DNA of 64,000 nucleotides, taken from contig NZ_NTGA01000014.1 of NCBI RefSeq assembly GCF_002289575.1, positions 62,001-126,000 of the forward strand. The letters run 5' to 3'. Positions 9,175-16,350 of this stretch are shown one piece after another; position 1 is the first letter of the stretch; every line of letters starts with the position of its first letter. Both the position numbers and the translations under genes were made by a program. The stretch is from Dietzia natronolimnaea. Lineage in GTDB: Bacteria; Actinomycetota; Actinomycetes; Mycobacteriales; Mycobacteriaceae. Below the pieces are notes generated by a model. It ran no database searches, was not told the origin of the DNA, and worked only from the letters and a program-made list of their open reading frames with translations.

Positions 9175-9274
9175 AAATAGAGAGAAACCGCGGCAGGGGG
9201 GCGCCGCGGTTTCTCGAAGTCCCGATTCGTAGGGGGGACGAATCGAGCACCTGTAGGGGGATGCTCTTTCGAGC
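9175..9274 (-). ncRNA. 6C small RNA
   Basis: Between ssd and the divergent HAD gene, three consecutive hairpins occur. Perfect stems are 9182-9194/9203-9215 (13 bp) and 9223-9230/9238-9245 (8 bp); a third is 9245-9249/9262-9266. Read on the minus strand each loop holds CCCCC or CCCCCC, the hallmark of the actinobacterial 6C RNA. The mycobacterial 6C RNA lies at the same place (between Rv3660c and Rv3661, same strand). A GATACT -10 box (9286-9281) would start transcription near 9274. The last hairpin, followed by TCTATTTC, serves as terminator. C-rich loops are thought to pair with G-rich ribosome-binding regions of target mRNAs. End points are estimates. Confidence 0.85.
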
Positions 9275-9280
9275 GTGATC

Positions 9281-9286
9281 AGTATC
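9281..9286 (-). promoter_or_regulatory. Probable -10 box of 6C RNA
   Basis: GATACT on the minus strand, about 7 nt before the inferred 6C start. It overlaps an inverted repeat GTGAT-CAGT-ATCAC (9275-9288) that could be a regulator site at the transcription start. Confidence 0.45.
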
Positions 9287-9327
9287 ACTTATCCACGCCT
9301 CGAGCGCAAGAACCGTATCGTGGAGGC

Positions 9328-10158
9328 GTGTCCGCCCCACGCCTCAAGGGCCCTCGGTCATCGCACCGACCTCGCCGGATCGCCGCGTTCTTCGACCTCG
9401 ACAAGACGATCATCGCCACCTCGTCGGTGTTCGCGTTCAACAAGTCGTTCCTCGACGAGGGCCTGCTGTCGCGCCGATCGGTGATCGATCTGGCATACAC
9501 CCAGCTCGCCTTCAGCCTCTCCGATGCCGACGACGAACAGATGCAGAAGGTCCGCCAGGCCATGGCGACCGCCACCAAGGGTTGGGAGCCCGAGAAGGTC
9601 GAGCGGATCGTCACCGAGGCCCTCACGGAGAAGGTCACGCCCACCGTCTACTCGGAGGCACAGGAACTCCTCGCCGAGCACCGGGCGCTCGGCCACGACC
9701 TCGTGATCGTGTCCGCCTCCGGGGAGGAGCTGGTGGCACCGATCGCGCGGATGCTCGGCGTGGACCACTACGCCGGGACGCGCATGAGCCGCGATGCGGA
9801 CGGGCGATACGGCGGATCCATCGAGTTCTACTGCCAGGGTCCGGGCAAGGCCGAGGCCATCCGGGGTTTCGCCCAGCGCTACGGGTACGACCTGGAGGCC
9901 TCGTACGCCTATTCCGACTCCTCCACCGACCTCCCGATGCTCGAGGAGGTGGGACACCCCACGGTCATCAACCCGGACCGGACCCTGCGCCGTGAGGCCC
10001 TGGAGCGCGGGTGGCCCATCCTCACCTTCTCCAGCCCCACCCCGTTGCTGCCGACGCTGGAACGCGCGTCCGGGCCGATCATCGGCGTCGGGGCGATCGC
10101 GCTCGCGGTGGGTGCCGCAACGGTGTCCTTCGCGCGTTCCGCGCGGCGGGGCGCCTGA
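9328..10158 (+). CDS. HAD-IB family phosphatase (SerB-like, Rv3661-like)
   Basis: A 276-aa hydrolase with all four HAD motifs: FFDLDKT (nucleophile Asp, about residues 22-28), VIVSASGEE (motif II Ser), GKAEAIRGF (motif III Lys) and YSDSSTDLPML (motif IV Asp). A C-terminal hydrophobic helix (IIGVGAIALAVGAATVSFA) suggests membrane anchoring. HAD-IB members include phosphoserine phosphatases; the true substrate is unknown. GTG at 9328 follows TATCGT (9316-9321) by 6 nt, so the mRNA is probably leaderless. It is divergent from the 6C RNA and ssd operon, as in mycobacteria. Confidence 0.88.
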   Translation: MSAPRLKGPRSSHRPRRIAAFFDLDKTIIATSSVFAFNKSFLDEGLLSRRSVIDLAYTQLAFSLSDADDEQMQKVRQAMATATKGWEPEKVERIVTEALTEKVTPTVYSEAQELLAEHRALGHDLVIVSASGEELVAPIARMLGVDHYAGTRMSRDADGRYGGSIEFYCQGPGKAEAIRGFAQRYGYDLEASYAYSDSSTDLPMLEEVGHPTVINPDRTLRREALERGWPILTFSSPTPLLPTLERASGPIIGVGAIALAVGAATVSFARSARRGA

Positions 10159-10263
10159 CCCCGGTCCCGCGAGCGGAGAGGTCCGCCCGGAGCGCACCCA
10201 CCCGGAAGATCCCACCGGGGCTCGGGGCACAACACCTCATCGTCCGCCGGCCAACGCACGGGA

Positions 10264-10605
10264 GGCGATGGCGGGAACCACCGGTAAGTCCCCGGGTTCC
10301 TTGTGGGATCCCACCATCGCCGGGACCCCGACCCGCGCGGCATGCTCAAAGCACGGTGACGCAGGACGCCAGGACCGCGACGGAGGAGAAGTCACGGTTC
10401 CCCGTCCGAGACACCGTCATCGATACTCCGGAACCCACGCGACGGATGACGCCCGAGAGGCACACCAGCCGTGGGTCCGCGCCAGCCGTCACCGACGGTT
10501 GTCCCGGACCGGCGACACGGCGGACCACAGGACGCTTGGTACCCGGATCTCTCGATGGAACCGCAGCGAGTGGGCGGGTCGGCACGAGTGCCGGCCCGCC
10601 ATTCG
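10264..10605 (+). ncRNA. Candidate Ms1/MTS2823-type RNA locus (boundaries unresolved)
   Basis: The 511 nt between the convergent HAD and Fic-like genes contain no convincing gene. In mycobacteria this same interval holds the abundant stationary-phase RNA MTS2823/Ms1, which binds core RNA polymerase. The spacer is rich in structure: an 8-bp closing stem 10264-10271/10314-10321 enclosing GGAACC/GGTTCC and a 12-bp palindrome (10303-10314); CCCACG/CGTGGG (10434-10439/10470-10475); CCGTC/GACGG near 10487-10497; and a terminator-like hairpin at 10573-10600. A GATACT hexamer at 10422-10427, like the 6C -10, might start a shorter RNA near 10434, leaving the 10264-10321 stem as HAD terminator. The assignment is by synteny and structure, not sequence match. 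Confidence 0.45.
10573..10600 (+). terminator. Terminator-like hairpin in the Ms1-position spacer
   Basis: A 13-bp inverted repeat (10573-10585 with 10588-10600) has a single G-U-type mismatch and is followed by ATTCG. It would close a plus-strand RNA from this spacer; being symmetric, it could also serve the minus strand. Confidence 0.55.
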
Positions 10606-10669
10606 CGCGCCACGCGGACCACACGCGGTGGATCGCGGTGCATCACAGGTCACCTGCCCTGCGCAACGG

Positions 10670-11428
10670 TCAGCTCCCGGCGGCCTCGGCGATCGAGGTG
10701 GCCTCGCGAGCACCGGCCTCGAGCGCTCTACAGCAGTGGAGAATCCATGATCCGACACCCTCACCGGTACCAGAGAGAAAGCCCTCCAGGGCCGATCGAT
10801 GCCCCGCGGGATCCCGGTAGAAGGTCACCTCAGGCACGCCGAGACAGTGTGGGTCGAGGCCGGTGGACACGGTCACCAACCGGAAAGCCGCCCGCGCCAC
10901 CACGCCGTCGGCGGACCCGAACGGCCGCATCCCGGACAGCTCGCCCAGGACCACCGACGCCAGGACCGGGGCGGGCACCGACGTCCCGCCCGTCACCAGC
11001 TCCGCCAGCCCCTGCAATCGCTCGGCCACTCCCCGATCCGCCCGGGGGCGGCCGAGGGACGCCGCATCCACCCCGGGCCCGGATGCGGCCAGCAGATGCA
11101 GATGCGCCAACTCCTGAAGCGGCGACCGGGTCCACACCGCCACAGCCCGGTCGAGAGATTCGCCCGTCAGCTCACCGGCCACCCGCAGAGCGCCGGCGAG
11201 CACCTCGTCATGATCGCCGTCGGCGTCCAACCGCACCGAGGCACCCTCCACCCCGGCTGATGCCCGGGCCCCGCGCAGCACCGACTCCGCCGCCGTGGTG
11301 GGCCAGCCCCGACGGTTCGCCGGATGGCGGTGGACGCTCGCGAGCGCACCGCGGGCCGCCTCGGACGCCTCCGCGACGCCGGGCAGGGAAACCAGCGGGG
11401 CGAGGGGATCCTGGGCGCGTGTGGTCAC
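10670..11428 (-). CDS. Degenerate Fic-like protein (Rv3662c-like)
   Basis: A 252-aa, mostly helical protein. Residues 57-62 (SAGVEG) match the Fic autoinhibitory pattern (S/T)xxxE(G/N). At residues 168-179 RPFGSADGVVAR occupies the position of the Fic catalytic motif HPFx(D/E)GNGRxxR, but the His is Arg and the acidic and GNG residues are changed, so AMP-transferase activity is unlikely. Rv3662c occupies the same position in M. tuberculosis and has no known function. GTG at 11428 lies 7 nt after TAACCT (11441-11436), so the mRNA is probably leaderless and the 20 upstream codons are excluded. Confidence 0.75.
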   Translation of the reverse strand: MTTRAQDPLAPLVSLPGVAEASEAARGALASVHRHPANRRGWPTTAAESVLRGARASAGVEGASVRLDADGDHDEVLAGALRVAGELTGESLDRAVAVWTRSPLQELAHLHLLAASGPGVDAASLGRPRADRGVAERLQGLAELVTGGTSVPAPVLASVVLGELSGMRPFGSADGVVARAAFRLVTVSTGLDPHCLGVPEVTFYRDPAGHRSALEGFLSGTGEGVGSWILHCCRALEAGAREATSIAEAAGS

Positions 11429-11628
11429 GCGGACGAGGTTACCGACCCGGGCGCGGCGGTCGCCCCGCGCACCGCAATCCGCCGACACAAGCGTCCAACG
11501 GCCGGTTCCACCGCTGTCTAGCTGGTGTAATCAGCGGTACCCCAGGGCGCTCCCCCCGGCTCCCAGGGTTCCCCGACCCCACCTCGACCCCGACCCGCCC
11601 CGGTTCCACCTCTACCCCCGGAGATCCC

Positions 11629-12402
11629 GTGACCCTCAAAGACCAACTGGACGCCCTCCTCGACGCGACGGCATTCGATTCGACGGGGGCGAAGATCGGC
11701 GCGGTCCGCCAGGTGTACGTGGACGACGCCAGCGGCAAGATCACCTTCGCGACCGTCTCGACCGGCATCTTCTCCTCGGACGCCATCGTCCCCCTCTACG
11801 GCGCGCGACTCCTCGACGACGAACTGCATGTGGACCACACCCGCGCCGTCATCCGGGACTCCCCCCGCCCCGACCACACCGAGGACGCCCTCACCCCCGA
11901 ACAGGAGGTCAGGCTCCTGGAGTACTACGGGATCGATGCCCCGACCCGGGGGCGCGAGGCCGCCCCGTCCACGACCGAAAGGTCGGCGGGGGCGACGGAG
12001 AAGTCCGCGAAGACGACGGCGCCGGGCAGCGCGTCGACCACCGGTAAGGCGCCGGGCAGCGCCGCAACCGACGGGAAGACGCCGGCCAGCGCGACAGCCG
12101 ACGGGAAGGCGCCGGGCAGCGCGGCAGCCGACGGGAAAGCGAAGAACAGCGGGGCGACCACGGCGAAGGGGTCCGACAAGACGCCCGTCAGGGCGCCCGA
12201 CGATTCCGCCACCACAACCGAGGAGTCCCGGGACGCGCGACCGGCGACGGGAACGACGACGGGAATGACGACGAGGTCACCGGGATCCCCGGCGGGCGGA
12301 GGCCGGTCCGACGCCAAGACTCCCGCCCCACAGAAGGGCGAAACCACCCCTGCTGACGGCGACGAGACCGTCGAATCCCCAGGCCGCGACCGGAAGTCCT
12401 GA
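11629..12402 (+). CDS. PRC-barrel domain protein with low-complexity repeat tail
   Basis: A 257-aa protein. Residues about 1-80 form a PRC-barrel-like domain (LLDATAFDSTGAKIGAVRQVYVDDASGKITFATVSTG ... split here as two hydrophobic beta stretches), then VRLLEYYGID, and then a disordered tail rich in Ala, Thr, Lys, Pro and Gly. The tail includes four to five copies of a decapeptide close to GKAPGSAATD, encoded by 30-bp tandem repeats. PRC barrels occur in RimM and in stress or adhesion proteins; the role here is unknown. GTG at 11629 has CCGGAG 5 nt upstream. In M. tuberculosis the dpp transporter genes sit here instead, so this is a lineage-specific replacement. Confidence 0.78.
   Translation: MTLKDQLDALLDATAFDSTGAKIGAVRQVYVDDASGKITFATVSTGIFSSDAIVPLYGARLLDDELHVDHTRAVIRDSPRPDHTEDALTPEQEVRLLEYYGIDAPTRGREAAPSTTERSAGATEKSAKTTAPGSASTTGKAPGSAATDGKTPASATADGKAPGSAAADGKAKNSGATTAKGSDKTPVRAPDDSATTTEESRDARPATGTTTGMTTRSPGSPAGGGRSDAKTPAPQKGETTPADGDETVESPGRDRKS
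12013..12162 (+). repeat. 30-bp tandem repeat inside the PRC-barrel gene
   Basis: Five in-frame 30-bp units (start points 12013, 12043, 12073, 12103, 12133). The second to fourth are close copies and the first and last divergent. They encode a decapeptide resembling GKAPGSAATD, so copy number may vary between strains. Confidence 0.75.
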
Positions 12403-12433
12403 CCCCCACTCCCCCCGCGCCCCCCTATCGGGT

Positions 12434-12474
12434 GTGTTGCGAAACACGGCAGACCGTATGTGACTACGCTCACA
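12434..12474 (+). promoter_or_regulatory. Regulatory region of acs with a perfect CRP/GlxR-type site
   Basis: TGTGA-CTACGC-TCACA at 12459-12474 is a perfect match to the actinobacterial CRP/GlxR consensus (TGTGA-N6-TCACA), 73 nt before the acs start. Just upstream lies a second dyad, GTGTT-GCGA-AACAC (12434-12447), a possible site for a second regulator. A crp gene is present at 20228-20932, so cAMP control of acetate activation is a direct prediction. Confidence 0.75.
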
Positions 12475-12546
12475 GAAACCGGTCCGGTCGTTTCCGCCGT
12501 GTCGATTCCGGCCGCCGTGAACACACATCCCGAGAGAGGCCCGCTG

Positions 12547-14514
12547 ATGACCGATCACGACCACACCCAGACCTACGCACCCGACCCCGCCTTCACCGCC
12601 CAGGCCAACGCGCAGGCCGACCTCTACGACGCCGCAGGCGCCGACAGACTCGCGTTCTGGGACGAGCAGGCACGGCGCCTGGACTGGTCCACGGAGTGGT
12701 CCGAGGTGCTCGACTGGTCCGACGCGCCGGTCGCCAAGTGGTTCGTCGGCGGCAGGCTCAACGTGGCCCACAACTGCGTGGACCGCCACGTCGAGGCCGG
12801 CAACGGCGACCGGGTGGCCATCCACTGGATCGGCGAGCCGGAGGACGACGCCCGCGACATCACCTACGCCGAGCTCAAGGACGAGGTCAGCCGCGCGGCC
12901 AACTACCTCAGCTCCCTCGGGCTCGTGGCCGGCGATCGGGTGGCGATCTACATGCCACTGCTGCCCGAGGTCTACATCGCGATGCTGGCCTGCGCCCGCC
13001 TCGGACTGACCCACTCAGTGGTGTTCGCCGGCTTCTCCCCCAACGCGCTCCGCCAGCGAATCGACGACGCGGAGGCGAAGGTCGTCATCACCGCCGACGG
13101 CCAGTTCCGTCGCGGCAAGCCCGCGCCGCTCAAGGCCGGCGTCGACGACGCGCTCTCCGGCAACGGCGTCGACGCCGAGGGGACCGCCGAATCGGTGCAG
13201 ACCGTCCTCGTGGTCCGTCGGACCGGGCTCGACGTGGAGTGGACCGACGGCCGGGACGCGTGGTGGGACGAGGTGGTCCCGCAGCAGTCCACCGAGCACA
13301 CACCCGAGGCCTTCGACTCCGAGCATCCCCTGTTCCTGCTCTACACCTCCGGGACCACCGGGAAGCCCAAGGGCATCGTCCACACCTCCGGTGGCTACCT
13401 CACCCAGGCGTCCTACACCCACCACAACGTGTTCGACCACAAGCCCGGTCAGGACGTCTACTGGTGCACCGCGGACGTCGGCTGGGTCACCGGGCACACC
13501 TACGGCGTGTACGCGCCGCTCTCGAACGGCGCCGAGTGCATCGTCTACGAGGGCACCCCCAACTCACCGGACGAGCACCGTCACTTCCAGATCATCGAGA
13601 AGTACGGCGTCACCATCTACTACTCGGCGCCGACCCTCGTGCGGACCTTCATGAAGTGGGGCGCCGAGATCCCGGCCGCGCACGACCTGTCGTCGATCCG
13701 CCTGCTCGGCTCCGTGGGTGAGCCCATCAACCCGGAGGCGTGGCGCTGGTACCGCGACAACCTCGGCGGCGGCACCGCCCCCATCGTGGACACCTGGTGG
13801 CAGACCGAGACCGGTGCGATCATGATCTCCCCGCTGCCGGGCGTGACGGAGACCAAGCCCGGATCGGCCATGCGGCCGCTGCCCGGCATCTCCGTGTCCA
13901 TCGTGGACAACGAGGCCAAGGAAGTCGCCGCGGAGGAGCAGGGCTTCCTCGTACTCACCGAGCCGTGGCCCTCCATGCTCCGTGGCATCTGGGGCGACAT
14001 GGAGCGCTACCGCGACACCTACTGGTCCCGGTTCGCCGAGGAGGGGTACTACTTCGCCGGCGACGGCGCCAAGTGGGACTCCGACGGCGCACTCTGGGTG
14101 CTGGGCCGCGTCGACGACGTGATGAACATCTCCGGCCACCGCATCTCCACCTCCGAGGTGGAGTCCGCCCTCGTCGGGCACCGCGCGGTCGCCGAGGCGG
14201 CAGTGGTGGGCGCCAACGACGAGACCACCGGCCAGGCGATCGTCGCGTACGTGATCCTGCGCGGCAACGTCGACGCCGAGGAGGACCGCCAGAAGCTCAT
14301 CGACGAGCTGCGCGCCGAAGTCTCACGGGAGATCTCCCCGATCGCCAAGCCGCGCGACATCACGATCGTGCCCGAGCTGCCCAAGACGCGCTCCGGGAAG
14401 ATCATGCGGCGCCTGCTCAAGGACATGGCAGAGGGCCGGGACGGCGGGGACACCTCGACCCTGTCCGATCCCACCATCATGGAGCAGATCAGGGAGAAGG
14501 GCACGCGCGGCTGA
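12547..14514 (+). CDS. acs: Acetyl-CoA synthetase (AMP-forming)
   Basis: A 655-aa ANL-superfamily enzyme that makes acetyl-CoA from acetate, ATP and CoA. The adenylation core has [20 protein letters not shown] (P-loop-like A3 motif) and [20 protein letters not shown]. The C-terminal domain has [19 protein letters not shown] (hinge) and [11 protein letters not shown], whose Lys is the catalytic, acetylatable residue in Acs. Length matches the family (about 650). ATG at 12547 follows GAGAGG by about 9 nt; an in-frame ATG at 12460 lies inside the CRP-type site and is rejected. Equivalent to Rv3667. Confidence 0.96.
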   Translation: MTDHDHTQTYAPDPAFTAQANAQADLYDAAGADRLAFWDEQARRLDWSTEWSEVLDWSDAPVAKWFVGGRLNVAHNCVDRHVEAGNGDRVAIHWIGEPEDDARDITYAELKDEVSRAANYLSSLGLVAGDRVAIYMPLLPEVYIAMLACARLGLTHSVVFAGFSPNALRQRIDDAEAKVVITADGQFRRGKPAPLKAGVDDALSGNGVDAEGTAESVQTVLVVRRTGLDVEWTDGRDAWWDEVVPQQSTEHTPEAFDSEHPLFLLYTSGTTGKPKGIVHTSGGYLTQASYTHHNVFDHKPGQDVYWCTADVGWVTGHTYGVYAPLSNGAECIVYEGTPNSPDEHRHFQIIEKYGVTIYYSAPTLVRTFMKWGAEIPAAHDLSSIRLLGSVGEPINPEAWRWYRDNLGGGTAPIVDTWWQTETGAIMISPLPGVTETKPGSAMRPLPGISVSIVDNEAKEVAAEEQGFLVLTEPWPSMLRGIWGDMERYRDTYWSRFAEEGYYFAGDGAKWDSDGALWVLGRVDDVMNISGHRISTSEVESALVGHRAVAEAAVVGANDETTGQAIVAYVILRGNVDAEEDRQKLIDELRAEVSREISPIAKPRDITIVPELPKTRSGKIMRRLLKDMAEGRDGGDTSTLSDPTIMEQIREKGTRG

Positions 14515-14595
14515 CCGGGTAGCGGGTGAAGGCAGCCACGTGTCGTGGCACGATAGACGGCGGTGCATCCGTCGCCTGACTATGGAGGAACAACC

Positions 14596-15111
14596 GTGAG
14601 CCACGCCCAGGGAACCCACTCGCCGACCGAGGCTTCGATCCCCCTGCACGACGCGGACTCGATCGGTCGGGGCGACGCCAGCATCGGAACCCTGGTCAAG
14701 AACGCCACCACGCAGATGTCCACGCTCGTCCGCGCGGAGATCGAACTCGCCAAGACCGAGGTCACCGAGCAGGTCAAGAGGGCGGCTACCGGGTCGGGCT
14801 TCTTCGTCGCGGCGCTCGTGCTGCTCCTGATGTCCTTCTTCCCGTTCGTCTTCATGTGGGCAAAGCTCATCTCCCTGTGGTTCGGCACCCAGTCCTGGGA
14901 CTGGATCGGCTTCCTCATCGTCTTTGTGGTGCTGGTGCTGTTGGCGGCGGTCTGCGCCCTGCTCGGCTACCGCAAGGTCAAGAAGATCCGCAAGCCCCAG
15001 CGCACCATCGACTCGGTGTCCGACCTCAAGCTGGCCATGCCCACGGGCACCCAGCCGCGGCCCGGGACGGTGCGGGTCACCGAGACCCCCCAGCCCGCCA
15101 CGCGCAGCTGA
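14596..15111 (+). CDS. Phage-holin-family membrane protein (Rv3669-like)
   Basis: A 171-aa protein. A soluble N-terminus (VKNATTQMSTLVRAEIELAKTEVTEQ, here given as two adjoining segments of an amphipathic helix around residues 35-62) is followed by two membrane helices (FFVAALVLLLMSFFPFVFMW; GFLIVFVVLVLLAAVCALLG) and a basic tail. It belongs to the 'putative actinobacterial holin-X' type found on chromosomes; it is not evidence of a prophage. GTG at 14596 follows GGAGGA by about 7 nt. It lies between acs and the epoxide-hydrolase-like gene, as in mycobacteria. Confidence 0.85.
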   Translation: MSHAQGTHSPTEASIPLHDADSIGRGDASIGTLVKNATTQMSTLVRAEIELAKTEVTEQVKRAATGSGFFVAALVLLLMSFFPFVFMWAKLISLWFGTQSWDWIGFLIVFVVLVLLAAVCALLGYRKVKKIRKPQRTIDSVSDLKLAMPTGTQPRPGTVRVTETPQPATRS

Positions 15112-16076
15112 AGACTCCGGCACACCGGCCGCCCGACCCGTCGATCGTCAGGATCGACGGGTCGTGGCGGCATCGTGATGTCTCGGCCAACGGCATCCGT
15201 CTGCACGTCGCCGAGGCCCTGCCGTCCGACACCATCCCCGGTGAGCTCCCCCCGCTGGTGGTGTTGATCCACGGCCTGGGCGGGATCTGGTGGACCATGC
15301 GCAAGCCTCTCGTCGCGCTGGCCGAGGCCGGTTTCCACGCCGTCGCGGTGGACCTGCGGGGCCACGGGGACTCCGACAAGCCACCGCGCGGGTACGACGG
15401 ATGGACCCTGGCCTCGGACATCACGCACCTCATCCGCGCGCTCGGGCACTCCTCCGCGGTGATCGTGGGGCAGGGCGAGGGCGGATTCGTGGCGTGGACG
15501 GCGGCATACCACCGGCCTCGTGCGGTGCGGGGCCTCGTCGTCGTCGGCTCTCCCCACCCCCTCGCCACCCGTCACGCCGCGCTCCGCGATCGCGCCCAAC
15601 GCCGCGCCCTGGTCCCCCGCCTCCTCGCTGACCAGGCGCCCCGGCTCCCCGAGCGGCGTCTCACCACCGACGGCGCGGCGTCGGTAGAGGCGATGCTCCG
15701 GGACTATTCCGGGCCGGCGTGGCAGGACACCGACGACTTCCGTGAGACCTCCGGCCTGCTCAGGCAGGCCATGCTCATCCCCAAGGTCGCCCACCTGTCC
15801 CTGGAGTCGCGCCGGTGGATGGTCCGCAGCCAGCTCCGCCCGGACGGCCGCGACTTCCGACGCACGGTCTCGGGCGTCCTGGACCAGCCGGTGCTGGGGA
15901 TCAGCGGCGCGGAGGACCGGTTCATCCGGCCGTCGACGGTCCGGGCGTCAGCGGCGTGGGCCAGGGACTTCCGCACCGAACTGGTCGCGAACGCCGGGCA
16001 CTACCCGGCGATGGAGCAACCCCGCGCGACCTCCCGGCTGATCGTGGATTTCGCGTACCGCGCGGGCGGGCTCTGA
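15108..16076 (+). CDS. Alpha/beta hydrolase, epoxide hydrolase EphE-like
   Basis: About 322 aa. Oxyanion motif HGLGG (VVLIHGLGGIWW) precedes VDLRGHGDSDKP, and the nucleophile elbow position reads VGQGEGG, with Gln-Gly-Glu-Gly-Gly in place of the usual G-x-D-x-G. ISGAEDRFI (acid) and NAGHYPAMEQP (catalytic His) follow. The nucleophile Asp therefore appears replaced by Gln, so true epoxide hydrolase activity is uncertain. No ATG, GTG or TTG exists in frame near the expected N-terminus. CTG at 15108 overlaps the holin stop (CTGA) and gives the family length, so it is proposed as a coupled CTG start. Equivalent by position to ephE (Rv3670). Confidence 0.83.
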   Translation: MKTPAHRPPDPSIVRIDGSWRHRDVSANGIRLHVAEALPSDTIPGELPPLVVLIHGLGGIWWTMRKPLVALAEAGFHAVAVDLRGHGDSDKPPRGYDGWTLASDITHLIRALGHSSAVIVGQGEGGFVAWTAAYHRPRAVRGLVVVGSPHPLATRHAALRDRAQRRALVPRLLADQAPRLPERRLTTDGAASVEAMLRDYSGPAWQDTDDFRETSGLLRQAMLIPKVAHLSLESRRWMVRSQLRPDGRDFRRTVSGVLDQPVLGISGAEDRFIRPSTVRASAAWARDFRTELVANAGHYPAMEQPRATSRLIVDFAYRAGGL

Positions 16077-16350
16077 CGGCCCGGTCCTCCCTCGGGCGGG
16101 CCAGACCCGCTTACGCGAGCCCGTGCCGCCCCCCTTCCTCGGCTTACGCGTCTCCTCTGCTCGGTGATCGCCGGGGTGCGCGGCGACAACGGACCATTCC
16201 CGCCGCGTAAGCCAGAAGGGCCGCGCAAGTCGGGCGGGGCGGATGGTCGGGCGGGCCGGGGCGAGCGGGCGGGGCGGACGGGCGGGCCGGGCGGGCCGGG
16301 GCGAGCAGGCGGGGCGGAAGTCCCGGGCCAGCCGAACCGGGGGTGTCCGC
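16077..16350. repeat. Convergent-gene spacer with inverted/direct repeats and a G-rich tract
   Basis: No gene is seen. GCTTACGCG occurs at 16109-16117 and 16142-16150, and its inverse CGCGTAAGC at 16204-16212. Between them lies GGACCATTCC (16191-16200), a core that recurs with the same flank at 50295. From about 16231 to 16320 the plus strand is a run of G-tracts (GGGCGGGGCGG type) with quadruplex-like character. The spacer separates the ephE-like gene from marP, which converge. Confidence 0.6.

Noticed and set aside
6386-9232. 948-codon plus-strand open frame across tadB, tadA and ssd
   Set aside because: Composition is antisense-like and no motif is present; the minus-strand genes have clear families and linked overlaps.
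10346-10624. 92-codon minus-strand frame in the spacer between HAD and Fic-like genes
   Set aside because: No ribosome-binding site or recognisable domain, and it overlaps strong RNA-like secondary structures at the Ms1 position.
14596-15111. Prophage remnant suggested by a holin-like protein
   Set aside because: This chromosomal holin-like family occurs at the same position in mycobacteria, and no other phage gene is nearby.
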